NCBI GenBank assembly: GCA_017620015.1
Contig: JAFZRE010000028.1
Location: 1-32,422, forward strand
Length of the DNA stretch: 32,422 bases
Direction of reading: 5' to 3'
Source of the DNA: Bacteroidales bacterium
GTDB taxonomy: Bacteria; Bacteroidota; Bacteroidia; Bacteroidales; ML635J-15
The notes under the pieces are model-generated. The model did not search any database. It was not told the origin of the DNA and saw only the letters and a program-made list of their open reading frames with translations. The translations under genes and the position numbers were made by a program. The first letter of the stretch is position 1. Each line of letters starts with the position of its first letter. Shown one piece after another: positions 1 through 7,068 of the stretch.

Positions 1-1
1 A

Positions 2-172
2 GATGACAATGCCACACTGCTGATGATGACCGAGTTCTACAACAACCTAACATCTGGAATGTCGAAACGAGAAGCCTTCCTTGCAGCACAAAACACGGTT
101 AAGAAAACTAAGGGTTTTGAAAATTCAAGGTATTGGGCAGCATTCATTATGCTTGACGGAAACGAAAAGTAA
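2..172 (+). CDS. CHAT-domain protein, C-terminal fragment (5' end outside window)
   Basis: An open frame runs from the window edge to a TAA at 170-172 and gives 56 residues. It contains LLMTEFY-like and SGMSKREAF segments and ends with YWAAFIMLDG. This is the usual end of a CHAT domain, the caspase-like (clan CD) fold found in bacterial signalling and proteolytic proteins. The catalytic His and Cys would lie upstream of the window, so activity cannot be judged. Only the last part of the domain is seen, so any N-terminal TPR or other domains are unknown. No gene follows for 287 bases. Confidence 0.8.
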   Translation, partial: DDNATLLMMTEFYNNLTSGMSKREAFLAAQNTVKKTKGFENSRYWAAFIMLDGNEK

Positions 173-210
173 GTTGAATGGTTTATGAGTTTAAGATGGT
201 TTGAAAGTTG

Positions 211-299
211 AAACCAACAACTTCAAACAATACGAAACAATTTCAAACAACTTCAAACAATACGAAACAATTTCAAACAACTTCAAACAATATGAAACC
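211..299. repeat. 30-bp tandem repeat, about three copies, with a 10-bp sub-period
   Basis: Three successive units read roughly nTTCAAACAA-cTTCAAACAA-tACGAAACAA, with copies starting near 211, 241 and 271 and a degenerate first and last unit. Each 30-bp unit is itself built of 10-bp words ending in AAACAA. It lies in the spacer after the CHAT gene. It can be translated in one frame, but the result is a low-complexity peptide (NNFKQYETIS repeated) and I do not regard it as coding. Similar AAACTT/GAAAC-rich tracts occur in other spacers of this window. Confidence 0.85.
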
Positions 300-404
300 T
301 TTTATAATGCTGGATGGAAACGACAATTAATTTACGAGTTACGAATGATGATTTACGATTTACGATTTTTTTTCAACTCCCAGGCAACGAAATTGACTTT
401 TAAG

Positions 405-436
405 TTGTCATAGTAGTGAAAAGAAAATTATATTTG
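405..436 (+). promoter_or_regulatory. Bacteroidota-type promoter of the secreted FISUMP operon
   Basis: A perfect -7 box TATATTTG lies at 429-436. A -33-like TTG lies at 405-407, 21 bases upstream. This matches the TTTG / TAnnTTTG promoter known for Bacteroidota primary sigma factor. Transcription would begin near 442-444, leaving a leader of about 16-18 bases before the ATG at 460. A 13-bp box, CAGGCAACGAAAT, lies just upstream at 381-393 and recurs near 32172. Confidence 0.65.
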
Positions 437-459
437 CAAAAATTATATACTAGATTATT

Positions 460-948
460 ATGAGTAGAATAAAAATTTTGTTTTTAATAGGAACGATAAT
501 TACTTGTTGTTCAATTGTCAATGCACAGAATCTTGACAATATCGGCTTTTTCTCCCAGTCGGGTGGCGATGAGTTTGTCCAGTATTCCTTTGGCGGCACA
601 TTCGGCAGTGTATTGTATGGCGAAAACGGTTCGTTGACAATTACGTCGGAATATGTGGATACGCTAGGTACCAGTGGTTTGTTGACGGGGGATGATAATC
701 GTCGTGTGGCATTGGGCGAAGGTATTTCTGTGTATCCTAATCCTACGGCATATTTTGTAAATGTGTCGGTAAGGGATTCCGATTGTGCATCGGGACCAGT
801 GGAAATTTATGATACGAACGGTGTGCTTGTGCTTTCGCGAGCAATAGATAGTTTTGGCAATGAATTTTCGGTAGATTTGTCTGGGCTTGCAAATGGCACC
901 TATATAATGAGGATAGGTAAGGCAAGTGCAAAAATTGTTAAACAATGA
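460..948 (+). CDS. Small secreted protein with T9SS type A C-terminal sorting signal
   Basis: The protein has 162 residues. A signal peptide covers about residues 1-22 (hydrophobic core, then VNAQ). A middle segment (about 25-75) with GGDEFVQYSFGG and GENGSLTIT resembles the short beta-rich N-domain of small T9SS cargo. Residues 89-162 form a por/T9SS type A C-terminal domain: VYPNP, then VEIYDTNG, LSGLANGTYIMRI and the terminal KIVKQ. It should cross the outer membrane by T9SS and be processed at the surface. It is the first gene of an operon, with the next gene starting 7 bases after its stop. The three following genes lack this C-terminal signal. Its own function is unknown. Confidence 0.8.
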   Translation: MSRIKILFLIGTIITCCSIVNAQNLDNIGFFSQSGGDEFVQYSFGGTFGSVLYGENGSLTITSEYVDTLGTSGLLTGDDNRRVALGEGISVYPNPTAYFVNVSVRDSDCASGPVEIYDTNGVLVLSRAIDSFGNEFSVDLSGLANGTYIMRIGKASAKIVKQ

Positions 949-961
949 AAACAGAATGATT

Positions 962-2164
962 ATGAAGAGAATAGCAATATTATTCCTATTTGTGCTGGCT
1001 GTGGCAACGTTGTCTGCGCAGAATATTCCGCAGACAGTGAATTTTTCGGCAGTGCTGCGCGATTCTGTCGGCAATATTATGCCTGATACTGATGTGAACT
1101 TGCGCTTGATGTTACGCGAAGGTGGGGCAAATGGAAACTCTGTATATACTGCACAAACAACGACTACAACTAACGGCAATGGCTATGTGTCAGTTATGCT
1201 TAACAGAGGTATGTCGTCGTATGGAACGCCTTTTACTCAGATTCCGTGGGAGAATGGTGATTTCTGGTTTCAGTTGGATTATAAGACCGACGACATGGCA
1301 GATTACAGGACGCAGGGCTGTTATGAACTGACTAGTAATTTTTATGCGTTTATGGCAGGTCAAGCCAATAGCCTTGAGGGTATAGATTTCGATGTTGAAG
1401 GCTTGGAGAATGGTGATGCCCTAATGTATAATTCTGAAACTGGCAAATTTGAAGCGCGTGAGCTTCGTCCACCTGCACCACCAGCCCTGTCGGTTGTGCT
1501 TGAGGCCGGAAACGATGCAGGAGGAATGAGAATATCCAATCTTGCTGCACCCGTTGCTTCCAATGACATTGTGACCAAGGAATATGCCGATTCGGTCTAT
1601 CATCGGATTATGACAGCAATTACTAATATAAATTGTTCGCACAACGGGCACGAGTATGTTGACCTTGGTCTGCCAAGCGGAACTTTGTGGGCAAAATGCA
1701 ATGTTGGCGCAGCAACGCCAGAAGGTTTGGGCGATTTTTATGCGTGGGGTGAAATCTATACCAAGAATAATTATAGTAGGGATACGTATGTATATGGAGA
1801 TGAGCAACTTGATTCCTTGCCTGCTGATGCTGATGTAGCTTCTGTATTTTGGGGTGGCGGTTGGCGTATTCCCACATCCGACGAAATGGAAGAATTGAGA
1901 AGTTGTTGCGTGTGGAAGTATGTTCAGCAGAACGGAAGGAACGGATTTCAGGTGACGGGTCCAAATGGCGGTTCGATATTCTTGCCTTGTGGAGGATACA
2001 AGTATGGAACTTATCATTATGGCAATAATAGTATTGCTATGTATATAACAACTACTGCAGGAAGAATCCTATATTGTCTTTCTTATCGCTTGGGATTGGC
2101 CGGGCAAAGTAGTTTCGTAGGTTTTGAAATACGACCAGTGTTTAGATTTGAAAATAATAATTAA
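962..2164 (+). CDS. Secreted protein: adhesin-like N-domain plus FISUMP-like C-domain (paralogue 1)
   Basis: The protein has 400 residues from the ATG at 962, chosen because MKRIAILFLFVLAVATLSAQ is a clean signal peptide. An in-frame ATG at 956 is equally possible; the more distal one at 926 overlaps the upstream gene. Residues about 22-150 begin IPQTVNFSAVLRD, a beta-rich module frequent in Bacteroidota surface proteins. Around 190-212, ISNLAAP...VTKEYADS resembles the spacer repeat of phage tail fibres. Residues about 229-398 contain EYVDLGLPSGTLWAKCNVGA, WGEI, GWRIPTSDE and NGGSIFLPCGGY, a FISUMP-related domain (Fibrobacter succinogenes major paralogous family). No T9SS tail is visible. 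Function is unknown; surface binding is an inference. Confidence 0.75.
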   Translation: MKRIAILFLFVLAVATLSAQNIPQTVNFSAVLRDSVGNIMPDTDVNLRLMLREGGANGNSVYTAQTTTTTNGNGYVSVMLNRGMSSYGTPFTQIPWENGDFWFQLDYKTDDMADYRTQGCYELTSNFYAFMAGQANSLEGIDFDVEGLENGDALMYNSETGKFEARELRPPAPPALSVVLEAGNDAGGMRISNLAAPVASNDIVTKEYADSVYHRIMTAITNINCSHNGHEYVDLGLPSGTLWAKCNVGAATPEGLGDFYAWGEIYTKNNYSRDTYVYGDEQLDSLPADADVASVFWGGGWRIPTSDEMEELRSCCVWKYVQQNGRNGFQVTGPNGGSIFLPCGGYKYGTYHYGNNSIAMYITTTAGRILYCLSYRLGLAGQSSFVGFEIRPVFRFENNN

Positions 2165-2180
2165 TTGTAAAGTCTTGAGT

Positions 2181-3503
2181 ATGAATAGGTTTTTTCTTTT
2201 GATATTTTCCCTTGCAATAGTATCGTCGGTGATGTCGCAGGAAGTCCCGCAGACGGTTGTATTTTCGGCTGTTGTGCGAAATTCGAATAATGAGGTTATT
2301 GCAAATTCTCCGATAGATGTAAGGTTGACATTTCTTGAAGGCGGGCAGTATGGCACTCCTGTATATTGTGCTGTACATAGGACGGCGACAAATTCTTCGG
2401 GTAGTATGCTTGTTAAACTGAATCGCGATATTCTGTCGTGCGGTTGCAACGAGGCATATGTCTTGTCGTTCGAGGATATACCGTGGGAGAACGGTGACTA
2501 TTGGATGCAAGTGGAATACCGGACCGATACGACTGGCAGTTTCTTATTGCTCGGAAGACTTGAATTGGCATCCACGGTATATGCATTTGTTGCAGACAAG
2601 ACATTGGAACTTGTTGATGTCGGGTTCTCTGCGGAAGGTGTACGCAATGGGGATGTGCTTGGCTATAATGAGGATGCACGTCAATTTGAGCCTGTAACTA
2701 TAGCCCACGACCCCGAAGTGTCGGGATTGGCGGAAGTGCTTGCAGTAGGAAATTCGGCAGGAAATAGGCATATTGTTGATCTTGCGCCTCCAGCTGCAGC
2801 TCAGGATGCAGTAACAAAGTCGTATCTTGATTCGCTGGTAAATGTGTATATTGATATTGTTGATTCTCTTGGTGGAGTTTTGCCTACGTATCCCGAAGGG
2901 AACAATGGCGTGTATAGAACCCACGAATATGTTGACCTTGGGCTTCCAAGCGGAACAATGTGGGCAAAATGCAATGTCGGAGCATCAAGACCAGAAGAAT
3001 GTGGCGATTATTATTCTTGGGGCGAAACACGACCAAAGGATATTTATAATGATTCGTCATATACATACCATGACGATGTACTTATGCTTCCATATAATAA
3101 GGATGCTGCAGCTGTAAACTGGGGCAACGGATGGAGAATGCCTACCCAAGACGATTTTGCTGAGTTAATGAGTAATTGTATATGGCGATGGACAACATTG
3201 AACGGAGTTGATGGATATCTTGTCAGTAGTTTCAACGGGAACAGCATTTTTTTGCCTGCTTGTGGTTATCGTTTTGATGGAAGTTTCTATATATCAAAGT
3301 CATCCGACCGGGATGCTAGCACGGGCGGTTACTATTGGCTTAGTACGTCGGGCTTGGGTCAAGCAGAGACTTCAACAGGTTTTTTTAGGACGCCACAGTT
3401 TTCTGTGCTTTCGAGATGGACTGTATCTTATGGAGTTACTGATATAATTAATTACAGAGCGGTTGGACAAAATGTTCGTCCAGTTTATACTCCAGTAGAG
3501 TAG
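2181..3503 (+). CDS. Secreted protein: adhesin-like N-domain plus FISUMP-like C-domain (paralogue 2)
   Basis: The protein has 440 residues. The start at 2181 gives a signal peptide (MNRFFLLIFSLAIVSSVMSQ); the frame extends upstream to 2124, but those residues spoil it. Domain order matches the gene upstream: VPQTVVFSAVVRN module (about 22-150), tail-fibre-like linker ending VTKSYLDSL (about 200-220), then a FISUMP-like domain (about 248-438) with EYVDLGLPSGTMWAKCNVGA, YYSWGET, GWRMPTQDDF, NGNSIFLPACGY and a final NVRPVY. It carries a Cys trio (VYC plus CGC) in the N-module that paralogue 3 shares and paralogue 1 lacks. It starts 16 bases after the previous stop, so it is probably co-transcribed. 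Ligand and role are unknown. Confidence 0.75.
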   Translation: MNRFFLLIFSLAIVSSVMSQEVPQTVVFSAVVRNSNNEVIANSPIDVRLTFLEGGQYGTPVYCAVHRTATNSSGSMLVKLNRDILSCGCNEAYVLSFEDIPWENGDYWMQVEYRTDTTGSFLLLGRLELASTVYAFVADKTLELVDVGFSAEGVRNGDVLGYNEDARQFEPVTIAHDPEVSGLAEVLAVGNSAGNRHIVDLAPPAAAQDAVTKSYLDSLVNVYIDIVDSLGGVLPTYPEGNNGVYRTHEYVDLGLPSGTMWAKCNVGASRPEECGDYYSWGETRPKDIYNDSSYTYHDDVLMLPYNKDAAAVNWGNGWRMPTQDDFAELMSNCIWRWTTLNGVDGYLVSSFNGNSIFLPACGYRFDGSFYISKSSDRDASTGGYYWLSTSGLGQAETSTGFFRTPQFSVLSRWTVSYGVTDIINYRAVGQNVRPVYTPVE

Positions 3504-3537
3504 ATAAATTTATATTGCCAATTAGATTGTTAATGAT

Positions 3538-5202
3538 ATGAATAGAATAGTTTTGTTAATTATAATAATAGCAGTTGCGGTTGCTTCATTTGCTCAGACT
3601 GTTCCGCAGACTGTAAATTTTTCGGCAATCATCCGTGATGCCGACAACGTTCTGCTTGCAAATACTCCAGTAAATGTAAAAATTTCAATCCTTTCCGGTG
3701 GACAGAATGGAACTGTTGTATATTGTGCCGAACATAGTACCGTTACCGATGCCAATGGTTTTGTTTCTATCCAGCTTAACCGTGGCGAATATACTTGCGG
3801 TTGTAATAGCGCGCTCAACGTTCCTTTTTATGGTATTCCTTGGCATCTCGGCAATATATGGATGCGAGTTGAATATAGGACAGATGGCGATTATGTGAAT
3901 TTGGGCACTAAGGAAATAGCAAGCAATTATTACGCATTGGTGTCGAGGAAGGCAGAGAAACTGTCGAATATAAATTTTTATGTTGCCAATGCTCACGATG
4001 GCGAGGTGCTTGTTTATAGGGATGATATGGGATACTTCATTCCTATGACTTTGGACAGCTCTTATTATACAGAACTTCCAGCACCTTTAATGTCTGATGT
4101 TATTCGTAGTGGCAATTCGGCTGATGGAAGAAGGATTTCCGGTCTGGCAAACCCTGTAGATTCTAGCGATGCTGCAACAAAGTCGTATATTGATTCGTTA
4201 GTTTCTGTTATTGATGCAACTGCCGAACATCTGTTCGATCCGCCTGTAATTGTTGCACCGGAAGTAGTAACATCTTCATATAGGAATTTGACTTCAAATA
4301 GAGTGACTTTATATGGTTCGGTATATTATAATGGTGGTGAGCCAGCTACATGTGGTTTTATATATGGCGTTGACGAGCATAATATGACCGATTCTGTAGT
4401 TGTGGGCGTTTATGTTGGAGGATATAGCTACGATGTGTTAGGTTTGCAACCTTCTACGAAGTATTATTTCAAGGCTTTTGCGGCAAATTCTGTCGCAACA
4501 ACCTATGGCGCGGTTGGTTCGTTTAAAACTGCGGTCGAAGCTGGCAGTTGCATAACCGGGACTTTTACCGATTCGCGCGACGGAAATGTTTATTCTACTG
4601 TTACTATCGGCGAGCAGACATGGATGGCTGAGAATTTGCGCTACAAGGGAAGCATTCCTTTCGCTGATGAGTATCAGCCTTACGTTGTCCCAACAGATCA
4701 ATATGTTGTATATCCGAACAACGATAGTTCAAATATTGCCGTATATGGTTATCTATACAGTGAAACTGCGGCATTGAATGGAACTGCTACATCATCGCAA
4801 ATTCCAAGCGGATTGCAAGGCGCTTGTCCGTATGGATGGCATTTGCCAAGCGAAGGGGAATGGCAACAGTTGATAGATATGTATGACAGGACTATTGCTT
4901 CTCAGCAACTGGCAGGAAGTCCCGAACTTTGGACAAGAGCTAGTAGTGTATATGTACAGAATGCTAATTTTGGAGCAAGTTGTTTTAATGCTGTTCCTGC
5001 GGGAATATATTATTGTCAAGGAAATGTTGACGAAAGGTATCCGGCTTTTGGACTTTCGGGATCCTATTGGACATCAACTTTGGATGATGAACCGTTTGAA
5101 CTTAAATATGTAAACATTGCATATACTCAATATGGTCTTGTTGTCGATCATGTATTTAGTCCTTATTATGCCTACTCAGTCCGCTGTGTCCGCGACAATT
5201 AG
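3538..5202 (+). CDS. Secreted protein: adhesin-like N-domain, Fn3-like module and canonical FISUMP domain (paralogue 3)
   Basis: The protein has 554 residues with a signal peptide at about 1-19 (ending SFAQ). The N-module (VPQTVNFSAIIRD, about 21-150) and the ATKSYIDSLV linker (about 212-222) match the two upstream paralogues. A beta-sandwich-like segment follows at about 237-335 (NRVTLYGSVYYNGGEPATCGF, then GLQPSTKYYFKAFA), resembling an Fn3 module. Residues about 338-552 form a typical FISUMP domain: FTDSRDGNVYSTVTIGEQTWMAENL, CPYGWHLPSEGEWQQL, GSYWTST and the terminal YSVRCVRDN. The C-terminal domain thus differs from its neighbours. There is no T9SS tail. It is the last gene of the operon; no strong terminator hairpin is obvious after it. 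Confidence 0.8.
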   Translation: MNRIVLLIIIIAVAVASFAQTVPQTVNFSAIIRDADNVLLANTPVNVKISILSGGQNGTVVYCAEHSTVTDANGFVSIQLNRGEYTCGCNSALNVPFYGIPWHLGNIWMRVEYRTDGDYVNLGTKEIASNYYALVSRKAEKLSNINFYVANAHDGEVLVYRDDMGYFIPMTLDSSYYTELPAPLMSDVIRSGNSADGRRISGLANPVDSSDAATKSYIDSLVSVIDATAEHLFDPPVIVAPEVVTSSYRNLTSNRVTLYGSVYYNGGEPATCGFIYGVDEHNMTDSVVVGVYVGGYSYDVLGLQPSTKYYFKAFAANSVATTYGAVGSFKTAVEAGSCITGTFTDSRDGNVYSTVTIGEQTWMAENLRYKGSIPFADEYQPYVVPTDQYVVYPNNDSSNIAVYGYLYSETAALNGTATSSQIPSGLQGACPYGWHLPSEGEWQQLIDMYDRTIASQQLAGSPELWTRASSVYVQNANFGASCFNAVPAGIYYCQGNVDERYPAFGLSGSYWTSTLDDEPFELKYVNIAYTQYGLVVDHVFSPYYAYSVRCVRDN

Positions 5203-5328
5203 CAAATAGCAGACTTCTGTGGTTGAGTTTTCTGCAAAATAATGACGATAATAGCATAGAAATTAACATCTCTTTTGTAACTTGTTGTAATACAGAGAAT
5301 AAAAAAACTGCAAAATCGTTCAAAAAAA

Positions 5329-5359
5329 TTTGTCAGTATTGATTTTATGTGTACTTTTG
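5329..5359 (+). promoter_or_regulatory. Promoter of rpsU
   Basis: TTTG at 5329-5332 and TACTTTTG at 5352-5359 are separated by 19 bases, an excellent fit to the Bacteroidota TTTG / TAnnTTTG promoter. The -7 box is followed directly by CAGTCC, and the -33 box by TCAG. The same extended pattern recurs at the tRNA-tuf promoter (6895-6925). The predicted transcript has a leader of about 42 bases before the rpsU ATG. Confidence 0.75.
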
Positions 5360-5408
5360 CAGTCCAAAATTTTAAGAAACATAATTTAAAAATTAAAAAG
5401 ATAACGAA

Positions 5409-5606
5409 ATGATTATTGTACCTGTAAAAGAAGGCGAAAACATCGATAGAGCCTTGAAGAAATTCAAAAGGAAATTTGAAAAGACTGGCGTAGTAAAGGA
5501 ATTAAGAGCTCGTCAGCAGTTTGACAAGCAGTCTGTTATTAAGCGTCAGCAGAAGCTCCATGCAATTTACGTACAGAAATTGCAGAGCATGCAGGAAAAT
5601 AATTAA
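5409..5606 (+). CDS. rpsU: 30S ribosomal protein bS21
   Basis: The 65-residue basic protein has the S21 pattern: VPVKEGENIDRALKKFKRKF, then GVVKELRARQQFDKQSVIKRQQK. bS21 sits on the 30S platform next to the 3' end of 16S rRNA. In Bacteroidota it takes part, with bS6 and bS18, in masking the anti-Shine-Dalgarno sequence. The bases before the ATG (AAAAAGATAACGAA) are A-rich and hold no Shine-Dalgarno motif. It has its own strong promoter and is followed by a second promoter for the next gene. Confidence 0.95.
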   Translation: MIIVPVKEGENIDRALKKFKRKFEKTGVVKELRARQQFDKQSVIKRQQKLHAIYVQKLQSMQENN

Positions 5607-5613
5607 AAATATT

Positions 5614-5642
5614 TTTGTTTTCATTTTTATTTCTTAAATTTG
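5614..5642 (+). promoter_or_regulatory. Probable promoter of the xerC-like gene and hpf
   Basis: A -7 box TAAATTTG lies at 5635-5642 and a TTTG at 5614-5617, 17 bases upstream. This spacing is a little shorter than the usual 19-20. Transcription would begin near 5648-5650, which argues that the recombinase starts at the ATG at 5670 rather than at the upstream TTG at 5640. Confidence 0.5.
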
Positions 5643-5669
5643 CTTCTCCGTAGAAAAGGGAGACGGCGA

Positions 5670-6560
5670 ATGGAAATAAAGATGTTCACGGAATATTTGA
5701 GGCTCGAACGTAGAAGTTCCGAGCACACGGTAAAATCATACGAAACTGATTTGCTTCAGTTTCGTGATTTTATTTGTGGTAACTCAAAGTCAATATCTTG
5801 TTCCGAATATTTTACCGATAGGAATGTGAGGATGTGGATGATGAACTTGAAGGAAAATGGTTTGTCTTCGCGAAGCATCAATCGGAAATTGTCCAGTCTG
5901 AAGGCTTTTGCAAATTACCTTAAGAAAGTCGGTAAGATGGATAGAAATCCTATGGCAAAGATTTCAAGTCAGAAGACAAGCAAGCGTCTGCCTGAGTTCG
6001 TCGCAGAAAACGATATGAACAAAATGACCACCGAAGACTTTTATCCAGAAGGTTTCGCTGGCAAGCGCGACGAGTTTATGGTGGAACTTTTTTATGCTAC
6101 AGGAATGCGTTTGTCGGAACTCATCAACATCAAGCATCTCGACTTTATGCCTGCCGAACGCCAGGTGAAGGTTTTCGGAAAAAGGAGCAAGGAAAGAATC
6201 TGCCCATTGAACGACTATATTATTAATAGGTATAACGAGTATCTTGAGCAGAAAAAGGAGCAGGGATTCGATGTGAGTTCGCAGGCTTGGCTTCTGGTGA
6301 CCGACAGGGGCGAAAAGTTGTACGACAAGTTCGTCTATCGCAAGATTACGCATTACCTCGGCGAAGTTACGAGCATTGACAAGAAAAGTCCGCATGTTCT
6401 GCGCCACACATTCGCTACCCAGATGCTCAACAACGGTGCCGACCTCAACTCCATAAAGGAGTTGCTCGGACACGCAAGCCTGTCGGCGACGCAGGTATAT
6501 ACGCACAATACATTCGAGAAATTAAAAACAGTTTATAAACAAGCTCATCCACGAGCATAA
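5670..6560 (+). CDS. xerC: Tyrosine recombinase of the XerC/XerD type
   Basis: The protein has 296 residues from the ATG at 5670, which follows a GGGAG at 5658-5662 with 7-base spacing; a TTG frame extension to 5640 is unlikely because it would precede the transcript. Residues about 1-95 form a SAM-like core-binding domain (FTEYLRLERRSSEHTVKSY). The catalytic domain shows R147 in TGMRLSEL, a Lys in the VFGKRSKER hairpin, HVLRHTFA (H242, R245), LLGHASLSATQVYTH (H268) and the nucleophile Y277. Length and motifs fit chromosome-dimer resolution recombinases rather than mobile-element integrases. XerC and XerD cannot be told apart by eye. The location between rpsU and hpf appears to be a fixed position in this phylum. 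Confidence 0.85.
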   Translation: MEIKMFTEYLRLERRSSEHTVKSYETDLLQFRDFICGNSKSISCSEYFTDRNVRMWMMNLKENGLSSRSINRKLSSLKAFANYLKKVGKMDRNPMAKISSQKTSKRLPEFVAENDMNKMTTEDFYPEGFAGKRDEFMVELFYATGMRLSELINIKHLDFMPAERQVKVFGKRSKERICPLNDYIINRYNEYLEQKKEQGFDVSSQAWLLVTDRGEKLYDKFVYRKITHYLGEVTSIDKKSPHVLRHTFATQMLNNGADLNSIKELLGHASLSATQVYTHNTFEKLKTVYKQAHPRA

Positions 6561-6578
6561 AAATGAAAGGGAAAAGAA

Positions 6579-6878
6579 ATGAACGTAAAAGTACAGTCGG
6601 TTCAGTTTGACGCTGACCAAAAGTTATTAGATTATGTTGATAAAAAAGTTGGTAAATTGTCGCAGATGGCTGACAATATTTTGAGTGCAGAAGTTATTTT
6701 ACGCCTCGACAAGTCGGAAACTAACGAAAATAAGATAGCAGAAGTTAGTCTCGACGTGCCAAAATTGACAGGTTTGTTCGCAAAACGTCAGTGCAAGACT
6801 TTTGAGGAAGCCGTTGATTTATCGGTAGATGCGTTGAAAAAACAGCTTGTAAAGGCGAAAGAAAAACAACGTGATTAA
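6579..6878 (+). CDS. hpf: Ribosome hibernation-promoting factor, short HPF/RaiA type
   Basis: The 99-residue protein begins MNVKVQSVQFDADQKLLDYVDKKVGKL and contains AEVILRLDKSETNENKIAEVSLDVP, the beta-alpha-beta-beta-beta-alpha fold of HPF/RaiA. It has no C-terminal dimerisation extension, so it is the short form. It would bind the 30S decoding region in slow growth and inactivate ribosomes. It lies 18 bases after the recombinase stop, probably in one transcript. The preceding AAAGGGAAAAGAA is purine-rich and gives a weak ribosome-binding site. A new promoter follows for the tRNA genes. Confidence 0.9.
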   Translation: MNVKVQSVQFDADQKLLDYVDKKVGKLSQMADNILSAEVILRLDKSETNENKIAEVSLDVPKLTGLFAKRQCKTFEEAVDLSVDALKKQLVKAKEKQRD

Positions 6879-6894
6879 AAAAAGTAAAAAAAAT

Positions 6895-6925
6895 TTTGCC
6901 AGTAAAAAATAATCATCTATATTTG
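6895..6925 (+). promoter_or_regulatory. Promoter of the tRNA-tuf-secE-nusG-ribosomal protein block
   Basis: TTTG at 6895-6898 and TATATTTG at 6918-6925 lie 19 bases apart, an ideal Bacteroidota promoter. As at rpsU, the -33 box is followed by CAG and the -7 box by CAGTCC. A 5-bp hairpin, CCCTT-TCG-AAGGG (6930-6942), lies at or just after the expected start site. The leader to the first tRNA is about 50 bases. Confidence 0.75.
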
Positions 6926-6982
6926 CAGTCCCTTTCGAAGGGGTAAAACGATCTTTAAAAAAGTGTTGATGATTATTTTTTA

Positions 6983-7055
6983 GCCGATGTAGCTCAGCTG
7001 GTAGAGCAGCTGATTTGTAATCAGCCGGTCGGCGGTTCGAATCCGTTCATCGGCT
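6983..7055 (+). tRNA. tRNA-Thr (anticodon TGT)
   Basis: The 73-base cloverleaf has acceptor GCCGATG paired with CATCGGC and discriminator T. The D-arm is AGCTCAGCTGGTAGAGC. The anticodon stem GCTGA/TCAGC has loop TTTGTAA (anticodon TGT). The T-arm contains GGTTCGAATCC. CCA is not encoded. It is the first of four tRNAs before tuf. Confidence 0.95.
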
Positions 7056-7068
7056 CAAAAAATGGTCT

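Noticed and set aside
211..299. Possible CRISPR array
   Set aside because: The repeats are contiguous with no unique spacers, are low in complexity, and no cas gene is in the window.
201..413. 70-residue plus-strand ORF over the tandem repeat
   Set aside because: The product is a repeated low-complexity peptide that results from a 30-bp repeat, with no promoter or ribosome-binding site; treated as non-coding spacer.
664..1179. 171-residue minus-strand ORF
   Set aside because: It is antisense to the T9SS cargo gene and paralogue 1, whose signal peptides and domains are clear; it has no features of its own.
460..5202. Diversity-generating retroelement acting on the FISUMP genes
   Set aside because: FISUMP-type domains can be retroelement targets, but there is no reverse transcriptase, template repeat or adenine-substituted variable repeat in the window.
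5640..5669. Upstream TTG start for the XerC-like protein
   Set aside because: The TTG is part of the -7 box TAAATTTG and would lie before the transcription start; the ATG at 5670 has GGGAG upstream.
5670..6560. Mobile-element integrase with attachment sites in the adjacent tRNA genes
   Set aside because: The recombinase has the size and motifs of chromosomal XerC/D, its neighbours are all core genes, and the tRNA genes show no partial duplicate ends.
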